Shown here one piece after another: positions 25,780-34,605 of a stretch of 64,000 nt of DNA. This DNA comes from Methanobacteriota archaeon. Its GTDB lineage: Archaea; Halobacteriota; Methanomicrobia; Methanomicrobiales; Methanoculleaceae. The translations under genes and the position numbers were made by a program. The stretch spans positions 69,465 through 133,464 of the forward strand of contig JAEWLJ010000017.1 of NCBI GenBank assembly GCA_023393455.1. The letters run 5' to 3'. The notes below the pieces were generated by a model. It was not told the DNA's origin and made no database searches. It saw only the letters and a program-made list of their open reading frames with translations. Every line of letters begins with the position of its first letter. Position 1 is the stretch's first letter.

Positions 25780-27089
25780 TGGGGAAGAACGACGACGCAT
25801 GGCAAAACGTCTTTAACAATCTCAATTTTCTGGAAAAGATCAATAATAATGGGTTTGTCTACGTTACCGCTGATGAACTCAAAGAGAATAGTGGTAACCA
25901 TCGTGAACCACGCTTAATGGCAAAGCAGGATACTCTGAGTTCACGGCCTACCATTTTCAGAAAGCATAACCTCTCCATTTTCCCTGTCGATAACGGCAGG
26001 TACATCATCTTTAAAGACGACACCCAGCAGAGTTACTATTCATATAGCGCGTCGCTGGATAGTACTCTAATCACGGAATACGTCCCCAGAGCTGACATTC
26101 AGAATTTCAAGACGCTTCGATTAAGTACGGTAACAAGCGAGTCGCAAGCAATCGATTATGCCTATCTTATATCTTTGCTAAGGACATTCACGAATGAGTC
26201 CGATCTCTTTCTGACCATCCGTGGAAGATTACGTTCCACCAAATTCGACTTCAGTCTCCCTGACTGTGATCATCGTGTCAACGTATCAGGGGTTCAGATT
26301 GAAGTAGATGCCGGCTTTGAGAGTCGGGATAAAATATACGTTCTGGAGGCCAAAATTGGGAAGCGAGATGACTTCCATATCCGGCAACTCTACTATCCGT
26401 ATCGCGACTGGTCTATCCGGACGGATAAAGAGGTTGTCCCAATATTCGTCATATACACCAATGGAATCTTTTACCTAACCGAGTTTAAGTTTGGGGACAG
26501 GTTTGGGGAGTTAGAAGTTGTTCGGTCTCAGGGATTCGTAATTAATGAACCTGCCAAGCAGAGCATCAATCTCGGTGAGCTTATTAAAACAGTCCCGGTC
26601 GCGAGCGAAGAGCCCCAAGGTGTTCCTTATCCTCAGGCAAATGACCTCGATAAAGTCATAGATCTCGTGACCAACTTTGAAGAGGAGATCCTCAATACAA
26701 AGGAGTTAATCTCCACATTCTTTGACTTTGATGAAAGGCAGGGGGACTATTACGCAAATGCAGCCATTTATCTTGGGTTCATGAAACGTGACGATGACAG
26801 GAGAAACACATTTGAACTCACTCCCCTTGGCGAAACATTACGACATTACAACAACCGGAATCAGAGGAATTTGCTATTACTGAAGCAAATTCTGGCAAAG
26901 CCCACCTTCAATACTTTAATTCACGAGCTTATCCGATTGAATTGTAATCTTGATAGATTGAGCATCGCTCACATGGCAGATGTTATAAAGGCGAACACTA
27001 CGCTATCGGGAGACACGCTACGTAGAAGAGCTTCGACTGTTAAACGATGGCTCCAGTGGATCTGTGATAACATTGAATTCGAAATTTGA
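25779..27089 (+). CDS. Putative type II restriction endonuclease partner
   Basis: 436 residues. The central segment VQIEVDAGFESRDKIYVLEAK, then RQLYYPYRDW, fits a PD-(D/E)XK nuclease core, with Asp in EVD and Glu/Lys in EAK. The C-terminal ~120 residues look like winged helices (YYANAAIYLGFMKRDDDR, then FELTPLGETLRHY). It overlaps the adenine methyltransferase by one base (TGATG), so the pair is probably a restriction-modification operon. It may belong to the DUF6996/DUF6997 restriction-enzyme group, but I am recalling that from memory. Codon use is A/T-rich, as in the methylase. Confidence 0.7.
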   Translation: MGKNDDAWQNVFNNLNFLEKINNNGFVYVTADELKENSGNHREPRLMAKQDTLSSRPTIFRKHNLSIFPVDNGRYIIFKDDTQQSYYSYSASLDSTLITEYVPRADIQNFKTLRLSTVTSESQAIDYAYLISLLRTFTNESDLFLTIRGRLRSTKFDFSLPDCDHRVNVSGVQIEVDAGFESRDKIYVLEAKIGKRDDFHIRQLYYPYRDWSIRTDKEVVPIFVIYTNGIFYLTEFKFGDRFGELEVVRSQGFVINEPAKQSINLGELIKTVPVASEEPQGVPYPQANDLDKVIDLVTNFEEEILNTKELISTFFDFDERQGDYYANAAIYLGFMKRDDDRRNTFELTPLGETLRHYNNRNQRNLLLLKQILAKPTFNTLIHELIRLNCNLDRLSIAHMADVIKANTTLSGDTLRRRASTVKRWLQWICDNIEFEI

Positions 27090-27097
27090 GAACAGAA

Positions 27098-27170
27098 TGC
27101 TGCTATGGGGATTCGAACCCCAGTCGTCGGCGTGAAAGGCCGACATGATTGGCCCCTACACTATAGCAGC
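27098..27170 (-). tRNA. tRNA-Glu (anticodon TTC)
   Basis: 73 nt on the reverse strand. The acceptor GCTGCTA pairs with TAGCAGC, with A as discriminator. The anticodon stem TCGGC/GCCGA holds loop CTTTCAC, so the anticodon is TTC. The T-loop is GTTCGAATC. It lies nine bases after the restriction gene and may be the integration target of that island. Confidence 0.95.
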
Positions 27171-27268
27171 GAATCTACGCACCGAAGTGCTATACAACTT
27201 GGGCGCGAGCGGATAAAAAAGTTATGCCTGGAGGAACCCGGCCGGCCCGGCCGGCGGCCCCGTCCCTC

Positions 27269-28138
27269 TCACCCGTCGATCGGGCTTCCTTCCTTCTGGG
27301 TGACGGTCTTGAAGGCCGCCATCAGCTGCCGGGTGACGGGACCGGGCTTGCCATTCCCGATGACTCTGCCGTCGATCTCGCGGATCGGGCCGACTTCCGC
27401 CGCGGTTCCCGTGACGAAGACCTCGTCGGCGGTGTAGAGGTCGAAGTAGCCGAGGTTCCGCTCGAGGAGGGTGATGCCCATCGACTCCGCGATCTCGAGG
27501 ACGACCGCCCGGGTGATGCCGCGCAGGTTGTTTAAGGTCGGCGGGGTGATGATGGCGCCGTCCTTGACGACGAAGATGTTGTCCCCCGAGCCCTCCGCGA
27601 TGTAGCCCTTGGTGTCGAAGAAGATCGCCTCGTCGACGCCGCGGTAGTTCGCCTCGATCTTCGCGAGGATGTTGTTTAAATAGTTCAGGCTCTTGACGTT
27701 CGGTGGCATCGACTCCGGCGGGGTGCGGCGGACCGAGACGCAGACCGCCCGGAGGCCCTTCTCGTAGAGGTCGCCGTACATCGCGCCCCAGGTGACGGCG
27801 ATGACGATGACGGTCGGCTTTTCGCACTTCCGGGGGTCGAGACCGAGGTCGCCCTTGCCCCTCGTCACGATCGGGCGGATGTAGGCGTCCCGCAGGTTGT
27901 TCTTCCGGAGCGTCTCCTTGATCGCCTCGGCCATCTCCTCCCTCGTGATCGGGACGGCGAGGTCGATCGCCTTCGCCGAGTCGTAGAGCCGTGCGATGTG
28001 CTCGTCGAGACGGAAGACCCTGCCGTTGTAGGCCCGTATCCCCTCGAAAACACCGTCGCCGTAGAGAAGCCCGTGGTCGAAGACCGAGACCTTCGCCTCC
28101 TCTTCGGGGACGTATTTGCCGTCAAGGTAAATGATCAT
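27269..28138 (-). CDS. ilvE: Branched-chain amino acid aminotransferase
   Basis: 289 residues, the usual length of class IV PLP aminotransferases. The start at 28138 gives the family's typical MIIYLDGKYVPEEEAKVSVFDHGLLYGDGVFEG. The PLP lysine lies in VKSLNYLNN, preceded by RRTPPESMPPNVK. The C-terminal motif is EGSGDNIFVVKDG. It transfers the amino group to branched 2-oxo acids, the last step of Val, Leu and Ile synthesis. The open frame continues upstream without stops, but that part overlaps the next operon's coding sequence and was rejected. It is separated from cfbB by about 95 bp. Confidence 0.93.
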   Translation of the reverse strand: MIIYLDGKYVPEEEAKVSVFDHGLLYGDGVFEGIRAYNGRVFRLDEHIARLYDSAKAIDLAVPITREEMAEAIKETLRKNNLRDAYIRPIVTRGKGDLGLDPRKCEKPTVIVIAVTWGAMYGDLYEKGLRAVCVSVRRTPPESMPPNVKSLNYLNNILAKIEANYRGVDEAIFFDTKGYIAEGSGDNIFVVKDGAIITPPTLNNLRGITRAVVLEIAESMGITLLERNLGYFDLYTADEVFVTGTAAEVGPIREIDGRVIGNGKPGPVTRQLMAAFKTVTQKEGSPIDG

Positions 28139-28233
28139 GGAATCAGTGTAGTATCGGTAAGTTAGTATGTTTTGTGCTTCGTGCTCCCGGCAGGAAGGCG
28201 GGAAGACCGGTGAAAATAGACCCCGGGGCCGCT

Positions 28234-29595
28234 TCAGCCCCGGCAGCAGTCCACGAAGTGCGCGAGCATCCCTCTGCTCGTCACCGGGTGGAGGTGCGTG
28301 TAACTCGCGATCGTCCGGTCGCGGACTGCACCGTCGAACCCGTCCCGGATCCCGCTCCCCCGGCTCAGCCGGTAGGCGTAGCGGGTCTCCGGCGCGAGGT
28401 CGACGCTGCTGTAATGAAACTCGTGCCCCTTGAACCCCGCCTCGCCCACGGGGCTCTCTGCCGCGCTCGTCCCGACGACGTAGCCGAGCATCCGGCGTGC
28501 GGGCATACGGGTCTCGCCGGCAAAGACTCCGGCGAGTTCGTAAACCTCCTCTCCCGCACCCGCGAAACCCGGGGCGAGCGCCATCCGGTCGGTGAGGTAG
28601 ATGAGCCCCCCGCACTCCGCGTAGATCGGCGTGCCGTTCCGCGAGACCTCGCGGAATCCCTCCCGCATCGCGGTGTTCGCCTCGAGTTCCGCGCCGAAGA
28701 GTTCCGGGTAGCCGCCGCCGAGGATGTAGCCGTCGGCCTCCGGCAGCCGGTCGTGGACCGGGGAGAACGGGACGACCTTCGCGCCGCAGGACGCGAGGAC
28801 GTCGAAGAGGTCCGCGTAGTAGAAGTTGAAGGCCTCGTCGAGCGCGACACCTACCCGGACGTCCAGATCGGGAGCCGCACATATGGTATCCTCCGCCGGC
28901 GGCTCCCCCTCCCGGGCGAGTGAGAGCAGCGCCTCCAGATCGACGTGTCCGGCGATCATCCGCTTCACGACCTCGATCCGGTCGAGGAACTCCCCGTGCC
29001 CCTGACCTTCCCGGTAGGGGACGAGGCCGAGGTGACGCATCGCAAGTTCCATCTCCTCCGTCCGGGGGATGACCCCCACGACCGGGATGCCGCAGTAGTG
29101 CTCGATCGCACGGACGGCCTTCTCCCGGTGGCGGGTCCCGGTGACGTTGTTCAATATCACCCCCCGGATATCGACGTCCGGGTCGAAGGCCTGGAATCCC
29201 TTCACGAGCGCCGCCGCGCTCCGGGTGATGCTCCGGGCGTTGACGACGAGAATGACCGGCAGGTCGAGTTGTTTCGCGATCGCGGCCGTGCTCCCGAGGT
29301 CGGTGAGCGCCTCCGCACCCTCGAAGAGCCCCCGCACCCCCTCAACGACGGCGACATCCGCTCCCCGGCAGCCATGAGCATAGACCGCCCGGACCTCCTC
29401 CGGGCTCATCACGTAGCCGTCCAGGTTCCGGCAGGGCCGGCCCGTCACGCCCGTGAGGTAGGAGGGGTCGATGTAGTCCATCCCCACCTTGAAGGTCTGG
29501 ACGGTCCGATCGGTCGAGAGGAGGGCCGAGAGCGCCAGGGTGACGCTCGTCTTCCCGCTCCCGGAGCGGTCGCCGGCGATGAGGAAGGACTTCAT
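28234..29595 (-). CDS. cfbB: Ni-sirohydrochlorin a,c-diamide synthase
   Basis: 453 residues. The N-terminal synthetase P-loop is GDRSGSGKTSVTLAL, and the phosphate-binding/Mg region is KVGMDYIDPSYL. The C-terminal amidotransferase has nucleophile Cys in YAECGGLIYLTD and His in GHEFHYSS. It amidates the a and c acetates of Ni-sirohydrochlorin with glutamine and ATP. CbiA family members also act on cobyrinate. The operon context with cfbA, cfbE and cfbD makes the F430 role the likely one, though it may serve both. The ATG overlaps the cfbD stop by four bases. Confidence 0.9.
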   Translation of the reverse strand: MKSFLIAGDRSGSGKTSVTLALSALLSTDRTVQTFKVGMDYIDPSYLTGVTGRPCRNLDGYVMSPEEVRAVYAHGCRGADVAVVEGVRGLFEGAEALTDLGSTAAIAKQLDLPVILVVNARSITRSAAALVKGFQAFDPDVDIRGVILNNVTGTRHREKAVRAIEHYCGIPVVGVIPRTEEMELAMRHLGLVPYREGQGHGEFLDRIEVVKRMIAGHVDLEALLSLAREGEPPAEDTICAAPDLDVRVGVALDEAFNFYYADLFDVLASCGAKVVPFSPVHDRLPEADGYILGGGYPELFGAELEANTAMREGFREVSRNGTPIYAECGGLIYLTDRMALAPGFAGAGEEVYELAGVFAGETRMPARRMLGYVVGTSAAESPVGEAGFKGHEFHYSSVDLAPETRYAYRLSRGSGIRDGFDGAVRDRTIASYTHLHPVTSRGMLAHFVDCCRG

Positions 29596-30656
29596 CGCAT
29601 GCTCCGCAGGACCGCCCCGAACTCGCTTGCGACGATATCCCGGACCCCGAGGGTCTTCGGGTGCAGGTCGATCTCGACCATGACGTGCCGGTGCCCTATC
29701 TCCCGGAGCGGCGCAACCTGCCGGGGCCCGTTCGTGACCGAGAAGACCTCGATGCCTTCGGTGTACTCCGGCGGGACGGCGTGCGGAACCCCGACGATGA
29801 GGACGAAGTCGGGGTTGATCTCCCGGAGCCGCTCCCCGATCGCGGGACCGTTCGCCCCGTACTCATCGAGCGCCCCGAGGAGTTCGGGGTCGACCGCGTG
29901 CTCCCGCATCCCCGCGAGGATCCGGTCGGCGTCCGCCCGGACCTTCGGGAGGCCCCGGTCTTCGAGGTTTGCGATGTAAGTGATGGCGGTATCCGGGCAG
30001 GCGTCATGGAGGCCGATCAGTTCGTCGGCGAACATATACGCGGTCTCCTTCTTCGCGTTCATGACCGCGACTCCCGTAGCACCCGAGTCGGCGAGTTCGA
30101 CGAGGCGCTCTGCCGCGACGTGCTTGAGGTCGCCGCGGGAGGGCTCGATGTAGGCCCGGGAGGCCGCTCCCCGGAGCCTCTCCACCTCGTTTGCCTTCGC
30201 TAAAAGGTAGCGCTGCCGCTCCAGTTCGTCGGCGCTGATCCAGCCCGCGGCAGCGGCGGGCTCGAGCGTCGCGAGTACCCCGTCGATGTTCTCCCGGAAC
30301 CCGGCATGGATATCCACGGCGATCGCCGGCGTCTCGACCTCCGCATCGTGGATCGCGGACTGAAGGTCTTCCCCGATGATCATCGAGACGCACGTCCCGA
30401 CGACCGCTATCCGCCGGGGTGCAAACTCCTTCTCCGCGTGGCGGAGCACCCGCATCAGGGGGTCGTGCCCGCCGAATATGAACTCGTTGTCGGCAAGCGA
30501 TGTCGTCAGCACTCGCATGCCGTCCTCTTCTAGGAGACGGGCGTGCTTGAACGAGCAGCCCGACGGGCCGTGGAGGATCGCCACGTCCACCCCCAGGTCG
30601 CGGGCGGTATACAGCGCCGCGACGATAGAACTCGGTCTTGGTTGAATGTAGTCCAT
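29592..30656 (-). CDS. cfbD: Ni-sirohydrochlorin a,c-diamide reductive cyclase, NifD-like subunit
   Basis: 354 residues from the ATG at 30656, with GGAG six bases upstream. A GTG at 30668 would overlap the cfbE stop. Family features include the N-terminal IQPRPSSIVAALYTARDLGV, then HGPSGCSFKHARLL and VVGTCVSMIIGEDL. The Cys residues are Fe-S ligands. It forms a complex with the NifH-like CfbC and carries out the six-electron reductive cyclisation to 15,17(3)-seco-F430-17(3)-acid. CfbC is not encoded here, so the complex is assembled from separate loci. Confidence 0.92.
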   Translation of the reverse strand: MDYIQPRPSSIVAALYTARDLGVDVAILHGPSGCSFKHARLLEEDGMRVLTTSLADNEFIFGGHDPLMRVLRHAEKEFAPRRIAVVGTCVSMIIGEDLQSAIHDAEVETPAIAVDIHAGFRENIDGVLATLEPAAAAGWISADELERQRYLLAKANEVERLRGAASRAYIEPSRGDLKHVAAERLVELADSGATGVAVMNAKKETAYMFADELIGLHDACPDTAITYIANLEDRGLPKVRADADRILAGMREHAVDPELLGALDEYGANGPAIGERLREINPDFVLIVGVPHAVPPEYTEGIEVFSVTNGPRQVAPLREIGHRHVMVEIDLHPKTLGVRDIVASEFGAVLRSMR

Positions 30657-30658
30657 AG

Positions 30659-31813
30659 TTATCTCCACATCTTTACCGCGAGGACGATCGCGCCCGCCGG
30701 GGTGATCCTCCGGGCGGCGTCGAGCCCCGCCTCAAGCGTCGCCGCGGGATACCCCTCCCCGACGTAGACCGTCGCGGTCGGCCTGACGGTCGATACCGTC
30801 CGCAGGATCTCGTTCCTGGAGAACCCCTCGCAGACCGCCCTCGCCTCTTCGCCGATGACGAGGGTCAGCGGTGCGTCGCCTGAGAGTTCCCTCGCGTAGC
30901 GGGCGGCTTCAACGGTGGTCATCATGTTCGTCCCGCTGTTTGCGTTGTCGACGATCAGGATCCCCCCCTCCCGTCGCGCTGCCATCCGGCCGGGCAGGGC
31001 GGCAAACCCCCCAAGAGGGGATGGGTCGATCCCGAGGATGCAGGCGGTCGCGGCCGCGAGCGCGAGCGGTGTCCGATAGCCCGGAAGGGTGCAGAGCGGG
31101 TTCTCAAACGACCCGGCGATCCCGTTCCCCGAGTAGCGACAGGCTGTCCCCTCGAAGGATACCATACTGTCGGCCGCGAACGCTCCGGGGAGGTTGATCT
31201 CCGGCGGGAGCACGACCGTCCGCGCCCGGGAGAGCAGCCGGCACTTCTCCACGATCGCGCTCTTCTTCCCCGCCGCGACCGGATAATCCTCCGGTGAGGT
31301 CAGCACCGCCACGTCTCCGGCGGCGGTGACCCCGAGCGACTCCTCGGCGACCAGCCAGCCCCCGATCCGCTCCGCCTCGCGAACCGCCGGGATCAGGGAG
31401 GCGGGCGTGATGCTCCTCCTCCAGAGCCGCTCCCGTTCGGGGTAGCGGCAGGTCCCGGTCGAGGTGTGCAGGATGCCCGGGCCCGGCAGCAACGCCGCGA
31501 TGGCGTGGGCGGTCGTGGTCTTCCCTCGTGCCCCGGTGATCTCGATGAACGGGTGAGGGAGCCGGTTGCCGAGAACCTGCTGCACCATCTCGTGGTGCGA
31601 GACTGCGGGGCCGTGGCGCCGCAGAAGCGGGTGATCGGGATCGAGGTGGACCGGTGCGGTGACGAGATCGTAGGTCCGGCCGAGCGCCTCCTCGACAGAG
31701 ATGCCGGCCTGCCCCCGGTAGACGTCCACCTCGTCTGCCTCGTGGCCGGCATCCCGGAGTGCTCCGGCGAGGTCCGCCCCGCCGTGGATGGTATCCAGCA
31801 CCAGGATTCGCAT
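30659..31813 (-). CDS. cfbE: Coenzyme F430 synthase (MurF-like ligase)
   Basis: 384 residues. The ATP site ITGARGKTTTAHAIAALL lies at about 92-110, with a central NANSGTNMMTTVEAARY region of the Mur ligase fold. It closes the cyclohexanone ring of F430 using ATP. It follows cfbA by five bases and precedes cfbD by two, a tight operon reading right to left. The length is typical. Confidence 0.92.
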   Translation of the reverse strand: MRILVLDTIHGGADLAGALRDAGHEADEVDVYRGQAGISVEEALGRTYDLVTAPVHLDPDHPLLRRHGPAVSHHEMVQQVLGNRLPHPFIEITGARGKTTTAHAIAALLPGPGILHTSTGTCRYPERERLWRRSITPASLIPAVREAERIGGWLVAEESLGVTAAGDVAVLTSPEDYPVAAGKKSAIVEKCRLLSRARTVVLPPEINLPGAFAADSMVSFEGTACRYSGNGIAGSFENPLCTLPGYRTPLALAAATACILGIDPSPLGGFAALPGRMAARREGGILIVDNANSGTNMMTTVEAARYARELSGDAPLTLVIGEEARAVCEGFSRNEILRTVSTVRPTATVYVGEGYPAATLEAGLDAARRITPAGAIVLAVKMWR

Positions 31814-31818
31814 ATTGT

Positions 31819-32226
31819 TCAGGGTTTCAGTTCGGCGATCGCGTCGGACGCGTTCTTCAGCATCAGTTCGGCGAGGAGCGGGTCGCTGCCGATCGGGTTT
31901 GCGTAGACAAGGGGCACCGTCTTCCCGTTCATCTGGAACTCGCCCTTCCGCTCTCCTTTCAGGAGGCCGATAATCTCGGGGATGTCCTGTTCGATGTGGA
32001 CGCCTCGTGCGAGGAAGAGCGGGACGACGACGAGCATATCGATATCCTCGCTCCGGAACGCCTCGAGCTGTTCCCCCACCGTCGGAGTGTTGAGGCTCAT
32101 GAAACCGGGTTTGATGATGTAATCGTCCGACCTCTCGGCGATGAACTTCGCGGTGGTCTCGATGAGTTCCTTATTGTAGGGGAGCTTGCTCCCGTGGCCG
32201 ACCAGTAACATACCTTTCATAGCCAT
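31819..32226 (-). CDS. cfbA: Sirohydrochlorin nickelochelatase
   Basis: 135 residues, the short symmetric chelatase form (CbiXS). The metal-site His is in LVGHGSKLPYNKE, and a second His in FLARGVHIEQDIPEI. It inserts Ni2+ into sirohydrochlorin, the first dedicated step of F430 synthesis. It can accept Co2+ in vitro in the family. First gene of the operon. The upstream reverse-strand DNA has TTTTAATATCATA about 35 bp before the ATG, a plausible TATA region. ATG codons at 32226 and 32220 are both possible. Confidence 0.92.
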   Translation of the reverse strand: MAMKGMLLVGHGSKLPYNKELIETTAKFIAERSDDYIIKPGFMSLNTPTVGEQLEAFRSEDIDMLVVVPLFLARGVHIEQDIPEIIGLLKGERKGEFQMNGKTVPLVYANPIGSDPLLAELMLKNASDAIAELKP

Positions 32227-32672
32227 ATGTTACAAGGTAATACGATATGATATTAAAATAATTACCGATTGGGTCTAAGGGCTCCGGCTCAAGATCCATC
32301 TGGTGGCTGAATTCGAACGGGGGATCGCCCACTACATCAGCCAGGTACTCACCCACCGACGGATCCACGGGTCCGCCTGGCGGCTCAAGCTGAGCAGGTT
32401 TAATACCCCGTGCATCGATGCCTTCCATTGAGTACACACCGACAGGGACACCGTCCACCCGATCGATGCCATCTCCGCATTCATCCGGAAGACCGGCCGC
32501 TGGAATCTCCCTGTCGTAAAGTTCCAGTTTGATGCGGGGCTACCAGGGGAGTGCCCGGGCCAGGTAAGAAACGGTCTCCGGCCCTGCTGTGCATCTGAGC
32601 CATCCGGCGTGGAGTACGACCTGCCGGGACCCGACACAAATATCCTCTCTCACCGCCAACTGATGGAGAAGT
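32227..32672. other. Intergenic with a possible decayed coding stretch
   Basis: About 450 bp between the divergent cfbA and Mmp9 genes. The forward strand at about 32290-32410 and 32440-32540 reads protein-like text (for example AEFERGIAHYISQVL), interrupted by a stop. I could not place it in a family. No RNA gene was found. Confidence 0.3.
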
Positions 32673-33812
32673 ATGATGGAAGCATATGATCGTTTTGAGC
32701 TCCTCATAAACGATCGGATCGTGAAAACACCGGTAGCGATCGCATCCATGGCCGGGATCGTGGATGCGGCGTACGTCCTCGAGCGGGCGGATCACGTCGG
32801 GGCGGCTTTCATCGGTGGCTACTCCATCGACGCCCCCACCATCGAGGCAAGCCGGCGGATGGCCGGGGAGGGTCGCAAAGAGTTTTTGTACGACGACCCA
32901 CTCGAAGCGCTCGGCCGCGAGATCGACGCCCTGAAAGGGAGCGACGTCGTCGCAGGCATCAACCTCCGCGGGAGCACGCCCGCCTCCTATGCCGGGGTCG
33001 CCCGGGCGTTCGAGGACGCGGTGGTCTACGAGATCGACGCCCACTGCAGGCAGCCGGCGATGCTTGAGGCCGGGTGCGGCGAGTATCTTCTCCAGCACCC
33101 GGGGCGACTCGCCGAGATCATCCGGGCGCTGAAGGCCGAAGACGTGACCGTCTCGGTGAAGATCCGGGCGGGTGTCGCCGCCGATGACGCCGCTCTCGCC
33201 CGCACCGTCTGGAAGGCGGGGGCGGATATCCTTCACGTCGACCTGATGGACTTCGGGCACAACAAAGTCCGCCAGATCAGGAACGCCTCCCCCCTGACGC
33301 TGATCGCGAACAACTCCATCACCACCTTCGACAAAGCGATGGACGCCTTCTCCCACGGGGCCGACCTCATCTCGCTCGCCCGGAAGTCCGACCCCTGGAC
33401 GCTTGCCGGCCTCGATGCCGCCATCACCCGGTCGGCCGAGGAGGGGGGCTGGTACAACGCCCCGAAACAACTCTGCCGCGGCGGCGATATCAGGGCGCTC
33501 GCCTTCTGCTGCATGCCGGTGAAGGCCTGTCCGCTCCTCCCGGCCCTCGAGAGGGTCGGGCTCTCCCGGGACAACTACCTGAAGTTCAAGCAGGAGGCGG
33601 CGAAGGGGACCCCGCTCGAAGACGGGAAGAGCACCTGTTTTGGGAGCCTCGCCTGGTGCTGCAAGATCAGTTCTCCCTGCATGTTCCGCAACATGACGCT
33701 TGAGAAGAAGGGTCTCTCTGCACGGGAGTACATGCGGTGCAAGCACCACCTCGCAGAAAAGATCATGCACAGGATATTCGATGAAGAAGAGTCCGTCGAT
33801 GAATCGAGCTGA
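32673..33812 (+). CDS. Methanogenesis marker protein 9 (Dus-like barrel plus Cys-rich domain)
   Basis: 379 residues. Residues 1-260 form a dihydrouridine-synthase-like TIM barrel (TPVAIASMAGI start, EIDAHCRQP and SVKIRAGV strands). Residues about 268-370 are the methanogenesis marker 9 domain, with many Cys: LCRGGDIRALAFCCMPVKAC, then CFGSLAWCCKISSPCMFR. The Cys set probably binds an iron-sulfur cluster. The family is found nearly only in methanogens and its reaction is unknown. The next gene overlaps its 3' end. Confidence 0.85.
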   Translation: MMEAYDRFELLINDRIVKTPVAIASMAGIVDAAYVLERADHVGAAFIGGYSIDAPTIEASRRMAGEGRKEFLYDDPLEALGREIDALKGSDVVAGINLRGSTPASYAGVARAFEDAVVYEIDAHCRQPAMLEAGCGEYLLQHPGRLAEIIRALKAEDVTVSVKIRAGVAADDAALARTVWKAGADILHVDLMDFGHNKVRQIRNASPLTLIANNSITTFDKAMDAFSHGADLISLARKSDPWTLAGLDAAITRSAEEGGWYNAPKQLCRGGDIRALAFCCMPVKACPLLPALERVGLSRDNYLKFKQEAAKGTPLEDGKSTCFGSLAWCCKISSPCMFRNMTLEKKGLSAREYMRCKHHLAEKIMHRIFDEEESVDESS

Positions 33813-34605
33813 ACGTGCGCAGATGGCGATGATGCTCGAGGTCTCCGCCTACCCAAAACCCGGGAACGTAGACCGGTGCCACGACTATCCGGATACCCGT
33901 CTCGAGCACTTCCTCGCGTCGACGATCCTCGCTCGCCCGGTCTTTGACAAAGCCGAGAAGACCGGCGGCAGGGTAGGGAGCCTCATCAGGGAGGCAGTCA
34001 GCGTGACGAACGGGCATTCCGGGGGGAATACCCATTTCGGGGCGTTCATCCTCCTCATCCCCCTCGTCGTCGGGGGCGAGATCGAGGGGGCGCGGCGGAT
34101 CGTCGCTGCAACCGACGTCGAGGACGCGGTCGAGTTCTACGCGGCGTTCGGCCTCACGAGCGTCCGGATGGCGGAGAGCGACGATCTGGACGTGAACGAC
34201 CCTGCCTCGGTCGCCGCCATCCAGGAGCGCGGGATGACCCTGGCCGACGTCATGGCCTACTCGGCGCCCCGGGACATGGTCGCCCGCGAGTGGACGAACG
34301 GATTTCGCCTGACCCGGCGGTGCGCCGACCTGCTCCACGCGCACGGGTGCGGCAGGGAGTCGATCGTCGCGGCGTTCCTCGATCTCCTGGCCACAGAGCC
34401 GGACACCTTCATCGCGAAGAAGCACGGAGAGGCCGTGGCGGAGAAGACGATGCGGGCCGCGGAGGAGGTGCTCGACGGGAGGCGGGATCTCGCCGCATTC
34501 GATGCGGAGTGTGTCGCCGCCGGGATCAACCCGGGATCGATAGCCGACATAACCATCGCCGGGATATACGTGGCGCTCGGGGAGGGGTGGCAGTGGGACT
34601 GCTGA
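33799..34605 (+). CDS. CitG/MdcB-like triphosphoribosyl-dephospho-CoA synthase family protein
   Basis: 268 residues from the ATG at 33799. An ATG at 33781 would add six. Family motifs are SAYPKPGNVDRCHD, the NGHSGGNTHFGAFILLIPL strand, and a C-terminal DINPGSIADITIA-like close (GINPGSIADITIAGI). In bacteria such enzymes make the citrate/malonate lyase prosthetic group precursor from dephospho-CoA and ATP, but no lyase is here. It overlaps the Mmp9 gene and the DUF447 gene, so a methanogen-specific cofactor role is likely. I recall that CitG-like and DUF447 genes also occur in methylotroph H4MPT clusters. Confidence 0.75.
   Translation: MNRAERAQMAMMLEVSAYPKPGNVDRCHDYPDTRLEHFLASTILARPVFDKAEKTGGRVGSLIREAVSVTNGHSGGNTHFGAFILLIPLVVGGEIEGARRIVAATDVEDAVEFYAAFGLTSVRMAESDDLDVNDPASVAAIQERGMTLADVMAYSAPRDMVAREWTNGFRLTRRCADLLHAHGCGRESIVAAFLDLLATEPDTFIAKKHGEAVAEKTMRAAEEVLDGRRDLAAFDAECVAAGINPGSIADITIAGIYVALGEGWQWDC

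Noticed and set aside
27269..28882. Long in-frame extension of the aminotransferase (537 codons)
   Set aside because: The upstream 250 codons overlap cfbB coding sequence in another phase and lack any motif. The family-typical start at 28138 is clear.
32305..32330. TTCGAAC sequence resembling a tRNA T-loop
   Set aside because: The flanking bases cannot form a T-stem, and no acceptor or anticodon arm can be folded around it.
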